The notes: generated by a model from the sequence alone, not told the origin. Positions 6,962 through 15,772 are shown, numbered from the stretch's first letter. The stretch is DNA of 25,092 nucleotides from Clostridiales bacterium (GCA_031289865.1 JAITOQ010000016.1:1-25092), one strand, 5' to 3'. Program-made: numbers and translations.

Positions 6962-6971
6962 CATTTGTCAA
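6943..6971 (-). promoter_or_regulatory. Promoter of the padR-HAAS-DUF4097 operon
   Basis: On the minus strand TTGACA (6971-6966) and TATAGT (6948-6943) are 17 bases apart. The -35 is perfect and the -10 matches five of six positions. The predicted start is near 6936, giving a short leader that includes the GGAG ribosome binding site. Confidence 0.92.
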
Positions 6972-7061
6972 GGGTTTTTAAAAAATTTTTTAAAATTTTT
7001 TTAAATACATAATGGTAATTTTATCCGACAAGGTTTTTTATTTTGTGATTGTATGGCTTAA

Positions 7062-7095
7062 CGTTTTAGATTCTTCGCATTTGCTCAGAATGACA
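7062..7095 (+). repeat. Half copy of the dispersed inverted-repeat element
   Basis: This 34-bp stretch, CGTTTTAGATTCTTCGC followed by GCTCAGAATGACA, matches one arm of the element at 19342-19466, with only a small difference in the middle. Here it is alone, in the non-coding spacer between the padR promoter and the terminator of the acetyltransferase gene. Confidence 0.85.
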
Positions 7096-7121
7096 ACGAC
7101 TTGACAAAAAACAAGCGTATT

Positions 7122-7150
7122 CTGCCTAATTTACCCTATAAATTAGGCAG
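7122..7150. repeat. Perfect 12-bp inverted repeat
   Basis: CTGCCTAATTTA (7122-7133) and its exact complement (7139-7150) enclose a 5-nt loop, CCCTA. A further AGGCAG follows at 7155. It lies beyond the terminator of the GNAT gene and before the padR promoter. No T run follows closely on either strand, so it is a weak terminator candidate and may be another small repeat. Confidence 0.75.
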
Positions 7151-7176
7151 TAATATTGTTTTTTAGGCAGATAGAT

Positions 7177-7213
7177 AAAAAAATCGGGAGCTTACCTCGA
7201 AGTAAACATCCCG
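7177..7213 (-). terminator. Terminator overlapping the end of the GNAT gene
   Basis: The hairpin pairs CGGGA with TCCCG and TTTAC with GTAAG, with one bulged base (7213-7185), and is followed by ATTTTTTT. Its 5' arm is inside the last codons of the acetyltransferase gene and the TAA stop (7194-7192) is in the stem. It ends the pepF-GNAT transcript. Confidence 0.9.
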
Positions 7214-7752
7214 AAAATATAAAATCCCGTTCCTTTTTTTACGGTATGAAAACCGTATTTTTGGTAGAAGCTCACTCCTTTTGTGTTTTCGGAGCCGACG
7301 CCTAAGGTTACGCCTTTGACTCCTATGGCTTTGAGATGAGCGAGGAGCGTGTCCATGAGGCGGGTGCCGACACCCATTCGCCGGTAGCCGTCTAAGATGT
7401 CGATATGCAAAAATGCGCCGTAGTCCTTAAACACGCTTTTTTGTAGGGCGATTTCGCCCTTATAGAGGAGCTTTTTTACAAGACTGAACCGTCCGACTGT
7501 CTTTAAGTAGCGCGAATTCATCTCGCTTTTATATTTTAAAAAATCCGTACAGCAGAGAATATAGCCGACCGCCTCATCTTTTTCGTTCGCCGCGACAAAG
7601 ACGTTTTTCGGCTCGCAATCGACGAAATAGTCGCAATACAGCGCAAGCTGTGACAAGCGGTGCTTTTTGTTTTTTATTGCGGGACCCGTTGCGATACAGA
7701 TATTTTGCAGCTTTTCTTTGTCCGTCGGACGGTATTCTCTGATTGTAATCAT
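7192..7752 (-). CDS. GNAT-family N-acetyltransferase, coupled to pepF
   Basis: The 186-residue protein carries one GNAT domain toward its C-terminal half. FLHIDILDGYRRMGVGTRLM (about 114-133) holds the acetyl-CoA loop RRMGVGT at 124-130, and NTKGVSFYQKYGF (156-168) is the conserved end of the fold. The N-terminal part is longer than in minimal GNAT proteins. The overall layout recalls a GNAT group with a longer N-terminal substrate side. Its ATG overlaps the pepF stop codon in an ATGA, with GGAG 11 bases upstream inside pepF, so it is translated together with the peptidase. The substrate is unknown; a peptide or amino acid released by PepF would fit the pairing but is speculation. Confidence 0.9.
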   Translation of the reverse strand: MITIREYRPTDKEKLQNICIATGPAIKNKKHRLSQLALYCDYFVDCEPKNVFVAANEKDEAVGYILCCTDFLKYKSEMNSRYLKTVGRFSLVKKLLYKGEIALQKSVFKDYGAFLHIDILDGYRRMGVGTRLMDTLLAHLKAIGVKGVTLGVGSENTKGVSFYQKYGFHTVKKGTGFYIFGMFTSR

Positions 7753-9533
7753 TTTTCAGTTTTCTCCAACTCTTTCAACACCCTTTCAAACACGCTCATT
7801 GCGCGCTCAAACGGCTGTTTTGTCCGTAAGTCTACTCCCGCAAGGGTCAGAATGTCCACGGGCGACTTGCTCCCGCCCGCCGACAAAAACTTTTTGTAGT
7901 CTGTGACCGCACGGGTATTGTCGTTTAGGATAGCGTCGGCAATCGACACAGCGGAGATGATACCCGTCGCATATTTGTAGACGTAAAACGCGTTATAGAA
8001 GTGCGGAATACGCGCCCATTCACACTCTATCAAGTCGTCGTGGACGATATCCGTACCGTAATATTTTTTGTTGAGGGTTTTGTATGCCGCGGAGAGTGAT
8101 TCCGCGTTTATCGGAACGTCCTTTTCGCCCATCTCGTGCGCGGCGCGTTCAAACTCGGCAAACATAGCTTGTCTAAAAAGCGTCGTACGGAACATATCGA
8201 GGTAGTAGGACAAAAGATATTTTTTTAGACCGCCCTCCGCATTTTTTATGAGGTGTTCGAGCAGCAGCACCTCGTTGACCGTACTCGCAACCTCCGCGAC
8301 AAAAATCTCGTAGCCCGCCTTTATATACGGCTGATTTTTGTTGGAATAGTGCGAATGGAGCGCGTGTCCCATTTCGTGCGCTATCGTAAACACGTCGTGG
8401 GTCGTCTGCTGATAGTTTAACAGCACATACGGGTGCGCGCCGTAAGCGTCTGTCGAATACGCGCCGCTCCGCTTGTTTTTATTTTCTTGAACGTCGATCC
8501 AACCTTTTTGATATGCCTCTTGGAGCAAGCCCGCGTATTCCTCGCCGAGGGGCGACAAGGCTTTTTTGACTAACGCGTAAGCGTCCTCGTATTCGAGTTT
8601 GAGATCGGCATTCTCCACCAACGGGACGTACATATCGTAAAAGCGCAACTCCTTATATCCCAATAGCTTTTTGCGGAGCGAAACATATTTTTGTAGGGTC
8701 TTTACTCCCTTATTCACTGATTCGGTGAGATTATCGTAGACAATCTTATCGACGTTTTCACCCGACAAAGCGCGGTCGAGTGCTCCGTCGTAGTTTCTGA
8801 CGCGTGCCGAAAAGACATTTTTTAGGACGTTGCCAGAATAGGTCGCGGCGATCGTATTCAGATACCGCCGATATGCGGTAAACATCGACGTGTACGCCTT
8901 TTTTCGGAGAGCGCGGTCACGGTCTTGGAGGATCACGCCGTACAACCCGTGGGTCAATTCGACGCGCTCCCCCTCGCTCGTCTTGATTTTGTCAAAGCGA
9001 ATATCCGCATTGTCAAACATTGTAAAGGTCTCTTTAAATTTGGACGAAAAAGAGCGCATCTCACTCAACAGCTTTTCTTCCTTTTCGGAGAGAATGTGCG
9101 CCTTGTTGCGGAGAATTTCGGACAGCATATAGTCATAGTCGGAAAAAGCCTTGTCCGCTATCAATTCGCGGAGAACCTCCGCGGGAAATGCGGAAATTTC
9201 GGGCGTGATAAACGACGCGACCGAACCGATCTTGACCGACAACGAAACCACTCTGTCGTACATCTCCGAATATTTGGTCTCCTTTGTGTCCTCGTCCTTT
9301 TTCATGTGCGCGTAAAGCCCCAAAAGACTCAGCTCCTTTGAGATTTCCTCGTCGTCGGAAAGACACGACAAGAGAACGGTCTTGTCGAATAGCCGCCCCT
9401 TGTATTTTGTGAGCAAATCGACCTTGCCCGCGGTTTCCTCAAGTTTTTTATAAAAAACCCCGTCGCTCTCAAAAATATCTTGCGTGCGCCACTTGTATTT
9501 GTCGGGAATCTCACTGCGTTTTAAGACTTTCAT
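7749..9533 (-). CDS. pepF: Oligoendopeptidase F (M3B zinc peptidase)
   Basis: This 594-residue cytosolic metallopeptidase cuts medium-length peptides. The zinc site is complete: HEMGH at 386-390 and the third ligand E414 in FVAEVASTVNE. The whole M3B fold is present, from the DKYKWRTQDIF start to GGSKSPVDILTLAGVDL near the C terminus (about 546-566), and the length is normal for PepF. AGGAG lies shortly before the ATG at 9533. The gene follows purL by 110 bases that hold two tight hairpins and a heptamer array but no obvious promoter, so it may be read through from purL. It ends in a 4-base overlap with the GNAT gene. Confidence 0.96.
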   Translation of the reverse strand: MKVLKRSEIPDKYKWRTQDIFESDGVFYKKLEETAGKVDLLTKYKGRLFDKTVLLSCLSDDEEISKELSLLGLYAHMKKDEDTKETKYSEMYDRVVSLSVKIGSVASFITPEISAFPAEVLRELIADKAFSDYDYMLSEILRNKAHILSEKEEKLLSEMRSFSSKFKETFTMFDNADIRFDKIKTSEGERVELTHGLYGVILQDRDRALRKKAYTSMFTAYRRYLNTIAATYSGNVLKNVFSARVRNYDGALDRALSGENVDKIVYDNLTESVNKGVKTLQKYVSLRKKLLGYKELRFYDMYVPLVENADLKLEYEDAYALVKKALSPLGEEYAGLLQEAYQKGWIDVQENKNKRSGAYSTDAYGAHPYVLLNYQQTTHDVFTIAHEMGHALHSHYSNKNQPYIKAGYEIFVAEVASTVNEVLLLEHLIKNAEGGLKKYLLSYYLDMFRTTLFRQAMFAEFERAAHEMGEKDVPINAESLSAAYKTLNKKYYGTDIVHDDLIECEWARIPHFYNAFYVYKYATGIISAVSIADAILNDNTRAVTDYKKFLSAGGSKSPVDILTLAGVDLRTKQPFERAMSVFERVLKELEKTEK

Positions 9534-9559
9534 TATTTTGCTCTCCTTTTATCGGATAC

Positions 9560-9601
9560 GGGACGATGTGGTCATCGTCCCCTACAAGAGACCGCTCTTG
9601 T
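9560..9601. repeat. Two back-to-back hairpins in the purL-pepF spacer
   Basis: GGGACGATG-TGGT-CATCGTCCC (9560-9581) has perfect 9-bp arms, and ACAAGAG-ACCG-CTCTTGT (9584-9601) has perfect 7-bp arms, only two bases apart. On the minus strand they sit in the leader of pepF. The GTAGGGG...CCC pattern resembles small intergenic palindromes widespread in bacterial genomes, so these are more likely repeat copies than a specific riboswitch. They may also slow or stop transcripts from purL. Confidence 0.8.
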
Positions 9602-9607
9602 TTTTAA

Positions 9608-9646
9608 ATCCGCAATTCTGCATTTTGCATTTTGCATTTTGCATTA
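9608..9646. repeat. Heptamer array covering the purL stop codon
   Basis: A leader, ATCCGCAATTC (9608-9618), precedes four 7-bp units on the plus strand: TGCATTT three times (9619-9639) and TGCATTA (9640-9646). The last three bases of the last unit are the complement of the purL TAA. The 17-base start of the array recurs at 19482-19498 and, inverted, at 19314-19330. Confidence 0.9.
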
Positions 9647-12600
9647 TTTAAAGTATTTAACCCCATTAAGAAATATTTCCCGATTTTTATCTCCGCAAAT
9701 ATTTTTGTACAAGCCGTAACCCGTCCTCTCATTATGTCCCATTTTGCCCAAAATTCTACCGTCGGGACTGCATAACGCTTCGATAGCCATGACGGAGCCG
9801 TTCGGATTAAAATCGCCTTTCATGGTAGGATTTCCGTCGGGGTCCGCGTATTGCGCCGATATCTGACCGTTTTTTATCCATTCCGCGACCAATCGGTCGG
9901 AGGCGGCAAGCCTACCCTCTCCGTGGCTCATCGCGACATAATGGAGATCACCCGCACGAAAGCCCGCAAACCACGGCGACTTGTCCGACGCTATGCGGAC
10001 GGGGACGATTTTTGCAATGTGTCTGCCGATGACGTTGTATGTGAGGGTTGCGGATTCACCGTCTTGCTCGCCGATCTTTCCGTAAGGCAAGAGTCCGCTC
10101 TTGATGAGTGCTTGAAAGCCGTTGCAAATACCGAGAATCAAGCCGCCCCTATCAAGCAGTCCCGCCACGGCGTCCGCGACGCGGGTATTTCTAAGGACGT
10201 TTGCAATATATTTCGCGCTCCCGTCGGGTTCGTCGCCCGCGGAAAAACCGCCCGGAAGCATGAGAATCTGCGCGCTGCCGATTTTTTTTGCAAGCTCCGC
10301 GACGGACTCCTCTATCGCTTGTTTGTTTAGGGTACGGATAAGCGGAACTGTGACCTCCGCGCCCGCATCGCGGAAAGCCGCTTCGGAATCGTATTCGCAA
10401 TTTGTCCCGTAAAACGCGGGGATCACGACACGCGGCGCGGCAAATTTTGTCTCTGAGGCTTTGCGCTCCTTTACTGTATACTCGACTTTTTTTACGGGCG
10501 CGTCCGCGTCCTTTTTGCTCGGAAAGACCTTTTCTAAGGTAGAAATCCACGCCTCTATACCCTCGTCTATCGTGATACGCTCGCCGTCGATAACCATCTC
10601 TCCGTCGGACGTCGTTTCGCCGATACAAACGGCGCGACCGTTCTCCGTCCAATGCGGCACGGCGACTAAAATCCCGCCGTAGAGCAAGCGGTCAAGCTTT
10701 TCGCCGATTTTCGCCGAAAAGCCGATTTTGTTTCCGAACGACATCTTTGCAAGTCCCTCCGCAATCCCGCCGCGGCGAAGTGCAAAAGCCGCCGAAGCTT
10801 TTCCGCTCCGTATGAGGTCTGTGATTTCGTCAAAATTTTTCTTTAACGCGTCAAAATCAATCACTCCGTCCTCACCTATCGGCGCGGTATAGAGCAGGAT
10901 TTTTTCGCCCGCGTTTTTAAATTCCGCGCTCACGATATTGTCTACGTCCGTCGTCTTTACCGCAAAACTCAAAAATGTCGGCGGCACGTCTATCTCTCCG
11001 AACGTACCGCTCATAGAGTCCTTTCCCCCGATTGACGGGAGACCGAATTCCCTTTGCGCGGTGTATGCACCGAGGAGAGCGGCGAAGGGTTTTCCCCAAC
11101 GCTTAGGATTTTTGCCCAAACGCTCAAAGTATTCTTGAAAGGTAAAACGGATATTTTCATAGCCCGCGCCCGCCGCAACGACCTTTGCGACCGATTCGAC
11201 GACCGCGTACAATGCGCCGTGAAACGGTGATTTGCTCATGAGATACGGGTCTGCGCCGTATGCCGCAATGCTTGCCGTCCTCGTCTTTTTTCCTATTGGC
11301 AGCTTTTGGACGGAGACGTCGGACGGCGTCGTCATGGTGCGCCCCCCGAACGGTATGAGTACCGTCGACGCGCCGATAGTGTTGTCAAACATCTCGACAA
11401 GCCCTTTTTGGCTCGCGACGTTTAAGTCCTTTAAGATACCGAGTACACGCTCCTTGACCGTCCCCGTGCTTTTTTTGCGCAAAAACAATTCCTCTTTTTC
11501 GGGCGGGACGACTTCGACCGAAGCACGCGCACGGATTCCGTTTGTGTTTAAAAAATCTCTACGGATATTCACGATACGGACTCCGTTCCAATCCATCGTG
11601 AGCCGTTTGTCGTCGGTGATTTCCGCGACGGCGCACGCCTCTATACTCTCGCTCTCCGCATATCGGATAAACTCCGCCGCATCCGTCGGACTCACGACGA
11701 CCGCCATTCTCTCTTGTGATTCGGATATAGCCAGCTCCGTGCCGTTTAAGCCGTCGTACTTGACCTTTACCCCGTCCAAACGGATCGAAACCCCGTCCGA
11801 CAGCTCGCCTATCGCGACGCTGACCCCGCCCGCGCCGAAGTCGTTACACTTTTTTATCAAGCGCGTGACCTCCGCACGGCGAAACAGCCTTTGTATTTTG
11901 CGTTCTTCGGGCGCGTTGCCCTTTTGGACCTCCGAAGCGCATTTTGTACCGGAGGTTTCGTTATGCTCCTTACTGCTCCCCGTCGCGCCGCCTATACCGT
12001 CGCGCCCCGTCCGACCTCCGAGGAGAATGACGATATCGCCCGCGATAGGCTCCTCACGTCTGATATTTTCCGCTTTTACCGCGCCTATGACAAAACCCGC
12101 CTCCAAGCGTTTTGCCCTATACCCTTCGTGATACAGCTCGCTGATATGCGTCGCGGCAAGCCCGATTTGGTTTCCGTAAGCGGAAAAGCCGTGCGCCGCT
12201 TTTTGTGTAATAGTGCGCTGCGGAAGCTTTCCCTTTAAGGTTTCTTCGGGCGGGACGGTCGGATCGCCCGAACCGCTCACGCGCATAGATTGATAGACAT
12301 AAGACCGCCCCGACAGCGGGTCGCGGATCGCGCCGCCGATACAAGTACTCGCGCCGCCGAACGGCTCGATTTCGGTCGGGTGGTTGTGCGTTTCGTTTTT
12401 AAACTGCAAAATCCATTTTTCGGTTTTTCCGTCCGCGTCCGCGTCCACATAGACCGAACACGCGTTGATTTCGCTCGACACTTCGAGGTCGGGCAGCAAG
12501 CCTTTTTTTCGCATTTCCTTGCCGAATACCGTCGCGATATCCATGAGGGTCACTGCGCGGCTCTTCTCTTTTTCGCCGTACAAAAATTTGCGGCTCGTCC

Positions 12601-13366
12601 GGTAGTTTTTGTAAGCGGTTTCAAACAGCTTTTGATATACGCCGCTTGAGGGGAGTTTAATCTCTGCAAGTTCGGTTTCAAAGGTCGTATGGCGGCAATG
12701 ATCGCTCCAATAGGTATCCAAAACTCTGATTTCGGTTTCGTACGGGTCGCGCCGCTCGACGTTTAAAAAGTAGTCTTGTACAAATTTTAAATCCGCGGCA
12801 TTCATCGCCAAGCCTAATTCGTCCTTCATTCTCTCGATTTTCACGGTCGAAAAGCTTATAAAGCCCTCAACTCGCGGCACAATTTTCTCACTCTCGCCGT
12901 TTTCGGTCGGAAGTAGGACGGTCAAGTCCTTTTCTCGGCTCTCGATAGGGTTTAAAATCAATTTTTTGACGCGGTCAAGCTCCGCATCTCCGATTTTTCC
13001 GTCCAAAATTATGAGCTTTCCGCTCCGTATCTTGACCGCCGCGGACGTGTCGAGGAGTCGGACGCATTGTTCCGCGCTGTCCCCTCTTTGGTCGTATTGA
13101 CCGGGGAGCGGCTCGACGGCAAAATAGGTCTTTCCGTAGAGATCGAGTTCGCCGCTTGAGTACAGCCTATCGACGGGCGGTTCGCCGAACACGGTCTTGC
13201 ACGCGGCACTAAATGTCGCCCCGTCTATCCCGAATACGTCGTAGATATTGACGACGCGCACTCCCGTCAGCCCGTCTATCTTGAATACCGTGCGGCAAGT
13301 GTCAAAAAGCGCGTTTGCCTCAACGTCAAAGCCCTTTTTTTTCTCTACAAAAACTCTTTGGTTCAT
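9644..13366 (-). CDS. purL: Phosphoribosylformylglycinamidine synthase, single-chain
   Basis: This 1240-residue enzyme makes FGAM from FGAR, glutamine and ATP, the fourth step of purine synthesis. It combines three parts on one chain: an N-terminal PurS-like region (about 1-100), two ATP-grasp-like PurM/PurL halves with SDHCRHTTF (221-229) and NETHNHPTEIEPFGGAS (324-340), and a C-terminal class I glutaminase. The glutaminase triad is visible: C1081 in GICNGFQ, and H1211 and E1213 in MGHNER. Bacillus splits these into PurS, PurL and PurQ, whereas the single-chain form is common in Clostridia and proteobacteria. GGGAG lies six bases before the ATG. No other purine gene is nearby. It follows tex by 69 bases, probably in the same transcript. 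Confidence 0.97.
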   Translation of the reverse strand: MNQRVFVEKKKGFDVEANALFDTCRTVFKIDGLTGVRVVNIYDVFGIDGATFSAACKTVFGEPPVDRLYSSGELDLYGKTYFAVEPLPGQYDQRGDSAEQCVRLLDTSAAVKIRSGKLIILDGKIGDAELDRVKKLILNPIESREKDLTVLLPTENGESEKIVPRVEGFISFSTVKIERMKDELGLAMNAADLKFVQDYFLNVERRDPYETEIRVLDTYWSDHCRHTTFETELAEIKLPSSGVYQKLFETAYKNYRTSRKFLYGEKEKSRAVTLMDIATVFGKEMRKKGLLPDLEVSSEINACSVYVDADADGKTEKWILQFKNETHNHPTEIEPFGGASTCIGGAIRDPLSGRSYVYQSMRVSGSGDPTVPPEETLKGKLPQRTITQKAAHGFSAYGNQIGLAATHISELYHEGYRAKRLEAGFVIGAVKAENIRREEPIAGDIVILLGGRTGRDGIGGATGSSKEHNETSGTKCASEVQKGNAPEERKIQRLFRRAEVTRLIKKCNDFGAGGVSVAIGELSDGVSIRLDGVKVKYDGLNGTELAISESQERMAVVVSPTDAAEFIRYAESESIEACAVAEITDDKRLTMDWNGVRIVNIRRDFLNTNGIRARASVEVVPPEKEELFLRKKSTGTVKERVLGILKDLNVASQKGLVEMFDNTIGASTVLIPFGGRTMTTPSDVSVQKLPIGKKTRTASIAAYGADPYLMSKSPFHGALYAVVESVAKVVAAGAGYENIRFTFQEYFERLGKNPKRWGKPFAALLGAYTAQREFGLPSIGGKDSMSGTFGEIDVPPTFLSFAVKTTDVDNIVSAEFKNAGEKILLYTAPIGEDGVIDFDALKKNFDEITDLIRSGKASAAFALRRGGIAEGLAKMSFGNKIGFSAKIGEKLDRLLYGGILVAVPHWTENGRAVCIGETTSDGEMVIDGERITIDEGIEAWISTLEKVFPSKKDADAPVKKVEYTVKERKASETKFAAPRVVIPAFYGTNCEYDSEAAFRDAGAEVTVPLIRTLNKQAIEESVAELAKKIGSAQILMLPGGFSAGDEPDGSAKYIANVLRNTRVADAVAGLLDRGGLILGICNGFQALIKSGLLPYGKIGEQDGESATLTYNVIGRHIAKIVPVRIASDKSPWFAGFRAGDLHYVAMSHGEGRLAASDRLVAEWIKNGQISAQYADPDGNPTMKGDFNPNGSVMAIEALCSPDGRILGKMGHNERTGYGLYKNICGDKNREIFLNGVKYFK

Positions 13367-13424
13367 ATTTTTCTCCCGTTTTTTATTTTGTCCGTTTTAC
13401 GGAGTTTCACTCATGGTTGTTTAA

Positions 13425-13438
13425 TGCAGAATGCATTA
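13425..13438. repeat. Two heptamer units ending at the tex stop codon
   Basis: TGCAGAA (13425-13431) and TGCATTA (13432-13438) run in plus-strand register, and the final TTA is the complement of the tex TAA stop. The second unit is identical to the last unit at the purL stop. A short array, but in the same position and phase as the longer ones. Confidence 0.7.
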
Positions 13439-15694
13439 CTTATATTTGTTTTGCAATTGCCCCAACATTTCTTCCACACTCAACTCTTGCTTTTTCGGCT
13501 TGACCTCCGCGGGTCTTTGCAAGGCGGGCTTTTCGCGGTTTCCCGTTTTCATAGTGAGCGAGATTTTTTTCTTTTGGAGATCGACCTCAAGTACGCGGAC
13601 TGTCACGATATCCCCGACCTTTAAGACCTCCGACGGGTGCTTTATATACCTATCGGAGATTTGAGAGATATGGACAAGCCCGTCTTGATGTACTCCTATA
13701 TCGACGAACGCGCCGAAATCGATGACGTTTCTCACCGTCCCCGTCAGCTCCATGCCCGAAACTAAATCCTCCATACTCATGAGGTCGGATCGGAGGAGCG
13801 GCGGCGGCATATTGTCGCGGATATCTCTTCCCGGTTTTTTCAATTCGGCGACGATATCGCGGAGGGTCGGAACGCCCACGCCGCATTCCTCCGCAATTTT
13901 TGCAAAATCATTTTCGGAAATGCGCTTGTCGAGATCTTGAAAGCTTCCGCTTTTCACTTCCTCCGCACCGTAGCCTATCCGTTTAAAAAGCTTCTCGACC
14001 GCGGGATAGGTTTCGGGATGAACCCCCGTGTTATCCAAAATATTTTTTCCCCCGACTATTCTCAAAAAGCCCGCGCATTGCTCGAACGCTTTGTTACCTA
14101 ATTTAGGGACGCCCAAAAGCTCCGCACGCGTTCCGAAAGGTTTTTCCTTCCTTTTTTCCACAATGTTTTTGGCGACAGCCGCGTTTAAGCCCGCCACATA
14201 CTTTAAGAGACTAAAAGACGCCGTGTTAAGGTCGACTCCGACCTTATTTACACAGTCCTCCACGACACCGTCCAAAACCTCCGTCAATCTTTTTTGCGGC
14301 ATGTCGTGCTGATATTGTCCCACGCCGATTGCCTTGACATCTATCTTAATAAGCTCCGCTAACGGGTCTTGAATACGTCTTGCTATCGACACAGCACTCC
14401 TAAGCGACACATCAAAATCCGGAAACTCCTCCGCTCCTAACTTGGACGCGCTGTACACCGACGCACCCGCCTCATTCGTCACGATATACGCGACGGGGCG
14501 ATTCAGCTTTTTTATCATGTCGGCGACAAAGATTTCGCTTTCCTTTGACGCGGTACCGTTACCGATAGAGATGACGTCCACGCCGTATTTTTCAATTAAG
14601 CCCTTTAATTTTTCAAAGGCTTCCTCCGCTTTGCTTTGCGGCGGGGTCGGATATACGACCGTCGTGGTCAGACAGTTTCCGTTTTTGTCGATGACCGCTA
14701 TCTTGCACCCCGTGCGGTATGCGGGGTCAAAGCCCAAAATCGTCTTGTCCTTTAGCGGCGGCTGCATAAGGAGCGGCTTTAAATTCACCTCAAACATTTT
14801 AATCGCTTGCTCGTTGGCGCGCTCCGTAAGCGCGGCGCGGTTTTCGCGCTCGATCGAAGGAAAAATCAACCGCTTTAGGCTGTCCGCGGCGGCTTCCTTT
14901 ACGATATGGGTCGTAATGCTCCCCTCTTTGACAAAACGGTATTCGATTTTCGTCAACAGCGCGTTTTCGTCGGCTTCTAAAGTTACCTTTAAGCATTCCT
15001 CGTTTTCGCCTCTGTTCATCGCGAGGATTCTGTGGCTCGGAATGGTGTTTATCCGTTCCGCGTATTCCGCATACATGTCGTATGTGAGAGCCTTTTCTTT
15101 AGGTGCGTCTTTCGCGAGTTTAGAACGGATATGCCCGAATTCAAAGAGATATTCGCGGAGAATTTTACGCACCTCCGCATTGTCCGAAATCGTTTCCGCA
15201 ACGATATCGCGTGCGCCGTCTATAGCGTCCTTTACGGTCAAAACGCCCTTTTCCTCATTCAAAAAGCCGACCGCAATCTCCTCTATGTCGCCCTTTGTGA
15301 GTTCTTGCGCCAAAATAATGTCGGCAAGGGGTTGTAAACCCTTTTCAACGGCGACGCTTGCGCGGGTTTTCCGCTTTTGCTTGTACGGACGGTAAATGTC
15401 CTCGACCTCCGTCATCGTCGCGGCTTTTTCAAGCGCGCAGCTTAACTCGTCGGTCCACTTGCCTTGCTCCTCGATCGCGGCTTGCACCTCGGTTTTTCGT
15501 TTGATAAGATTGCGCAGATATTCCAATCTGTCGCAAAATTCACGGAGAACTTGATCGTCGATACTGCCCGTCATCTCCTTGCGGTAACGCGCAATAAACG
15601 GGACGGTATTGTCCCCGTCAATCAATTCGACAATGTTTTTGGAGTGTTCCTCGCGAATGTGAAACTCCTTGCTCAATAAAGTGTAGATTTCCAT
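13436..15694 (-). CDS. tex: Tex-family RNA-binding transcription accessory protein
   Basis: The 752-residue protein has the standard Tex layout. A helical N-terminal domain includes VPFIARYRKEMTG (31-43) and the DIYRPYKQKRKTRA segment (99-112). A YqgF/RuvC-like domain spans about 318-450 (GFDPAYRTGCKIAV). Tandem helix-hairpin-helix motifs lie at about 485-550, and an S1 RNA-binding domain at about 646-716 (GTVRNVIDFGAFVDIGVHQDG is its start). Tex/Spt6-like proteins bind RNA and associate with transcription; loss is often tolerated but alters expression of surface or stress genes. GAGG lies five bases before the ATG. A good promoter (15772-15744) stands upstream, so tex is the first gene of the probable tex-purL-pepF-GNAT series. 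Confidence 0.97.
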   Translation of the reverse strand: MEIYTLLSKEFHIREEHSKNIVELIDGDNTVPFIARYRKEMTGSIDDQVLREFCDRLEYLRNLIKRKTEVQAAIEEQGKWTDELSCALEKAATMTEVEDIYRPYKQKRKTRASVAVEKGLQPLADIILAQELTKGDIEEIAVGFLNEEKGVLTVKDAIDGARDIVAETISDNAEVRKILREYLFEFGHIRSKLAKDAPKEKALTYDMYAEYAERINTIPSHRILAMNRGENEECLKVTLEADENALLTKIEYRFVKEGSITTHIVKEAAADSLKRLIFPSIERENRAALTERANEQAIKMFEVNLKPLLMQPPLKDKTILGFDPAYRTGCKIAVIDKNGNCLTTTVVYPTPPQSKAEEAFEKLKGLIEKYGVDVISIGNGTASKESEIFVADMIKKLNRPVAYIVTNEAGASVYSASKLGAEEFPDFDVSLRSAVSIARRIQDPLAELIKIDVKAIGVGQYQHDMPQKRLTEVLDGVVEDCVNKVGVDLNTASFSLLKYVAGLNAAVAKNIVEKRKEKPFGTRAELLGVPKLGNKAFEQCAGFLRIVGGKNILDNTGVHPETYPAVEKLFKRIGYGAEEVKSGSFQDLDKRISENDFAKIAEECGVGVPTLRDIVAELKKPGRDIRDNMPPPLLRSDLMSMEDLVSGMELTGTVRNVIDFGAFVDIGVHQDGLVHISQISDRYIKHPSEVLKVGDIVTVRVLEVDLQKKKISLTMKTGNREKPALQRPAEVKPKKQELSVEEMLGQLQNKYK

Positions 15695-15743
15695 TTTTGC
15701 CTCGGATTTTTTTAAAATTACGGTTAAAAAATATAATAGAAAT

Positions 15744-15772
15744 ATTATATATCAAAACGATATAAAAAGCAA
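15744..15772 (-). promoter_or_regulatory. Promoter of tex and probably purL-pepF
   Basis: TTGCTT (15772-15767) and TATAAT (15749-15744) are 17 bases apart on the minus strand, the same hexamers and spacing as at the tRNA promoter. The predicted start lies about 45 bases ahead of the tex ATG. Confidence 0.85.

Noticed and set aside
11232..15395. Long plus-strand frames (299 and 317 codons) opposite purL and tex
   Set aside because: They mirror the codon pattern of the real genes on the other strand, and no homology to a known protein is visible in them.
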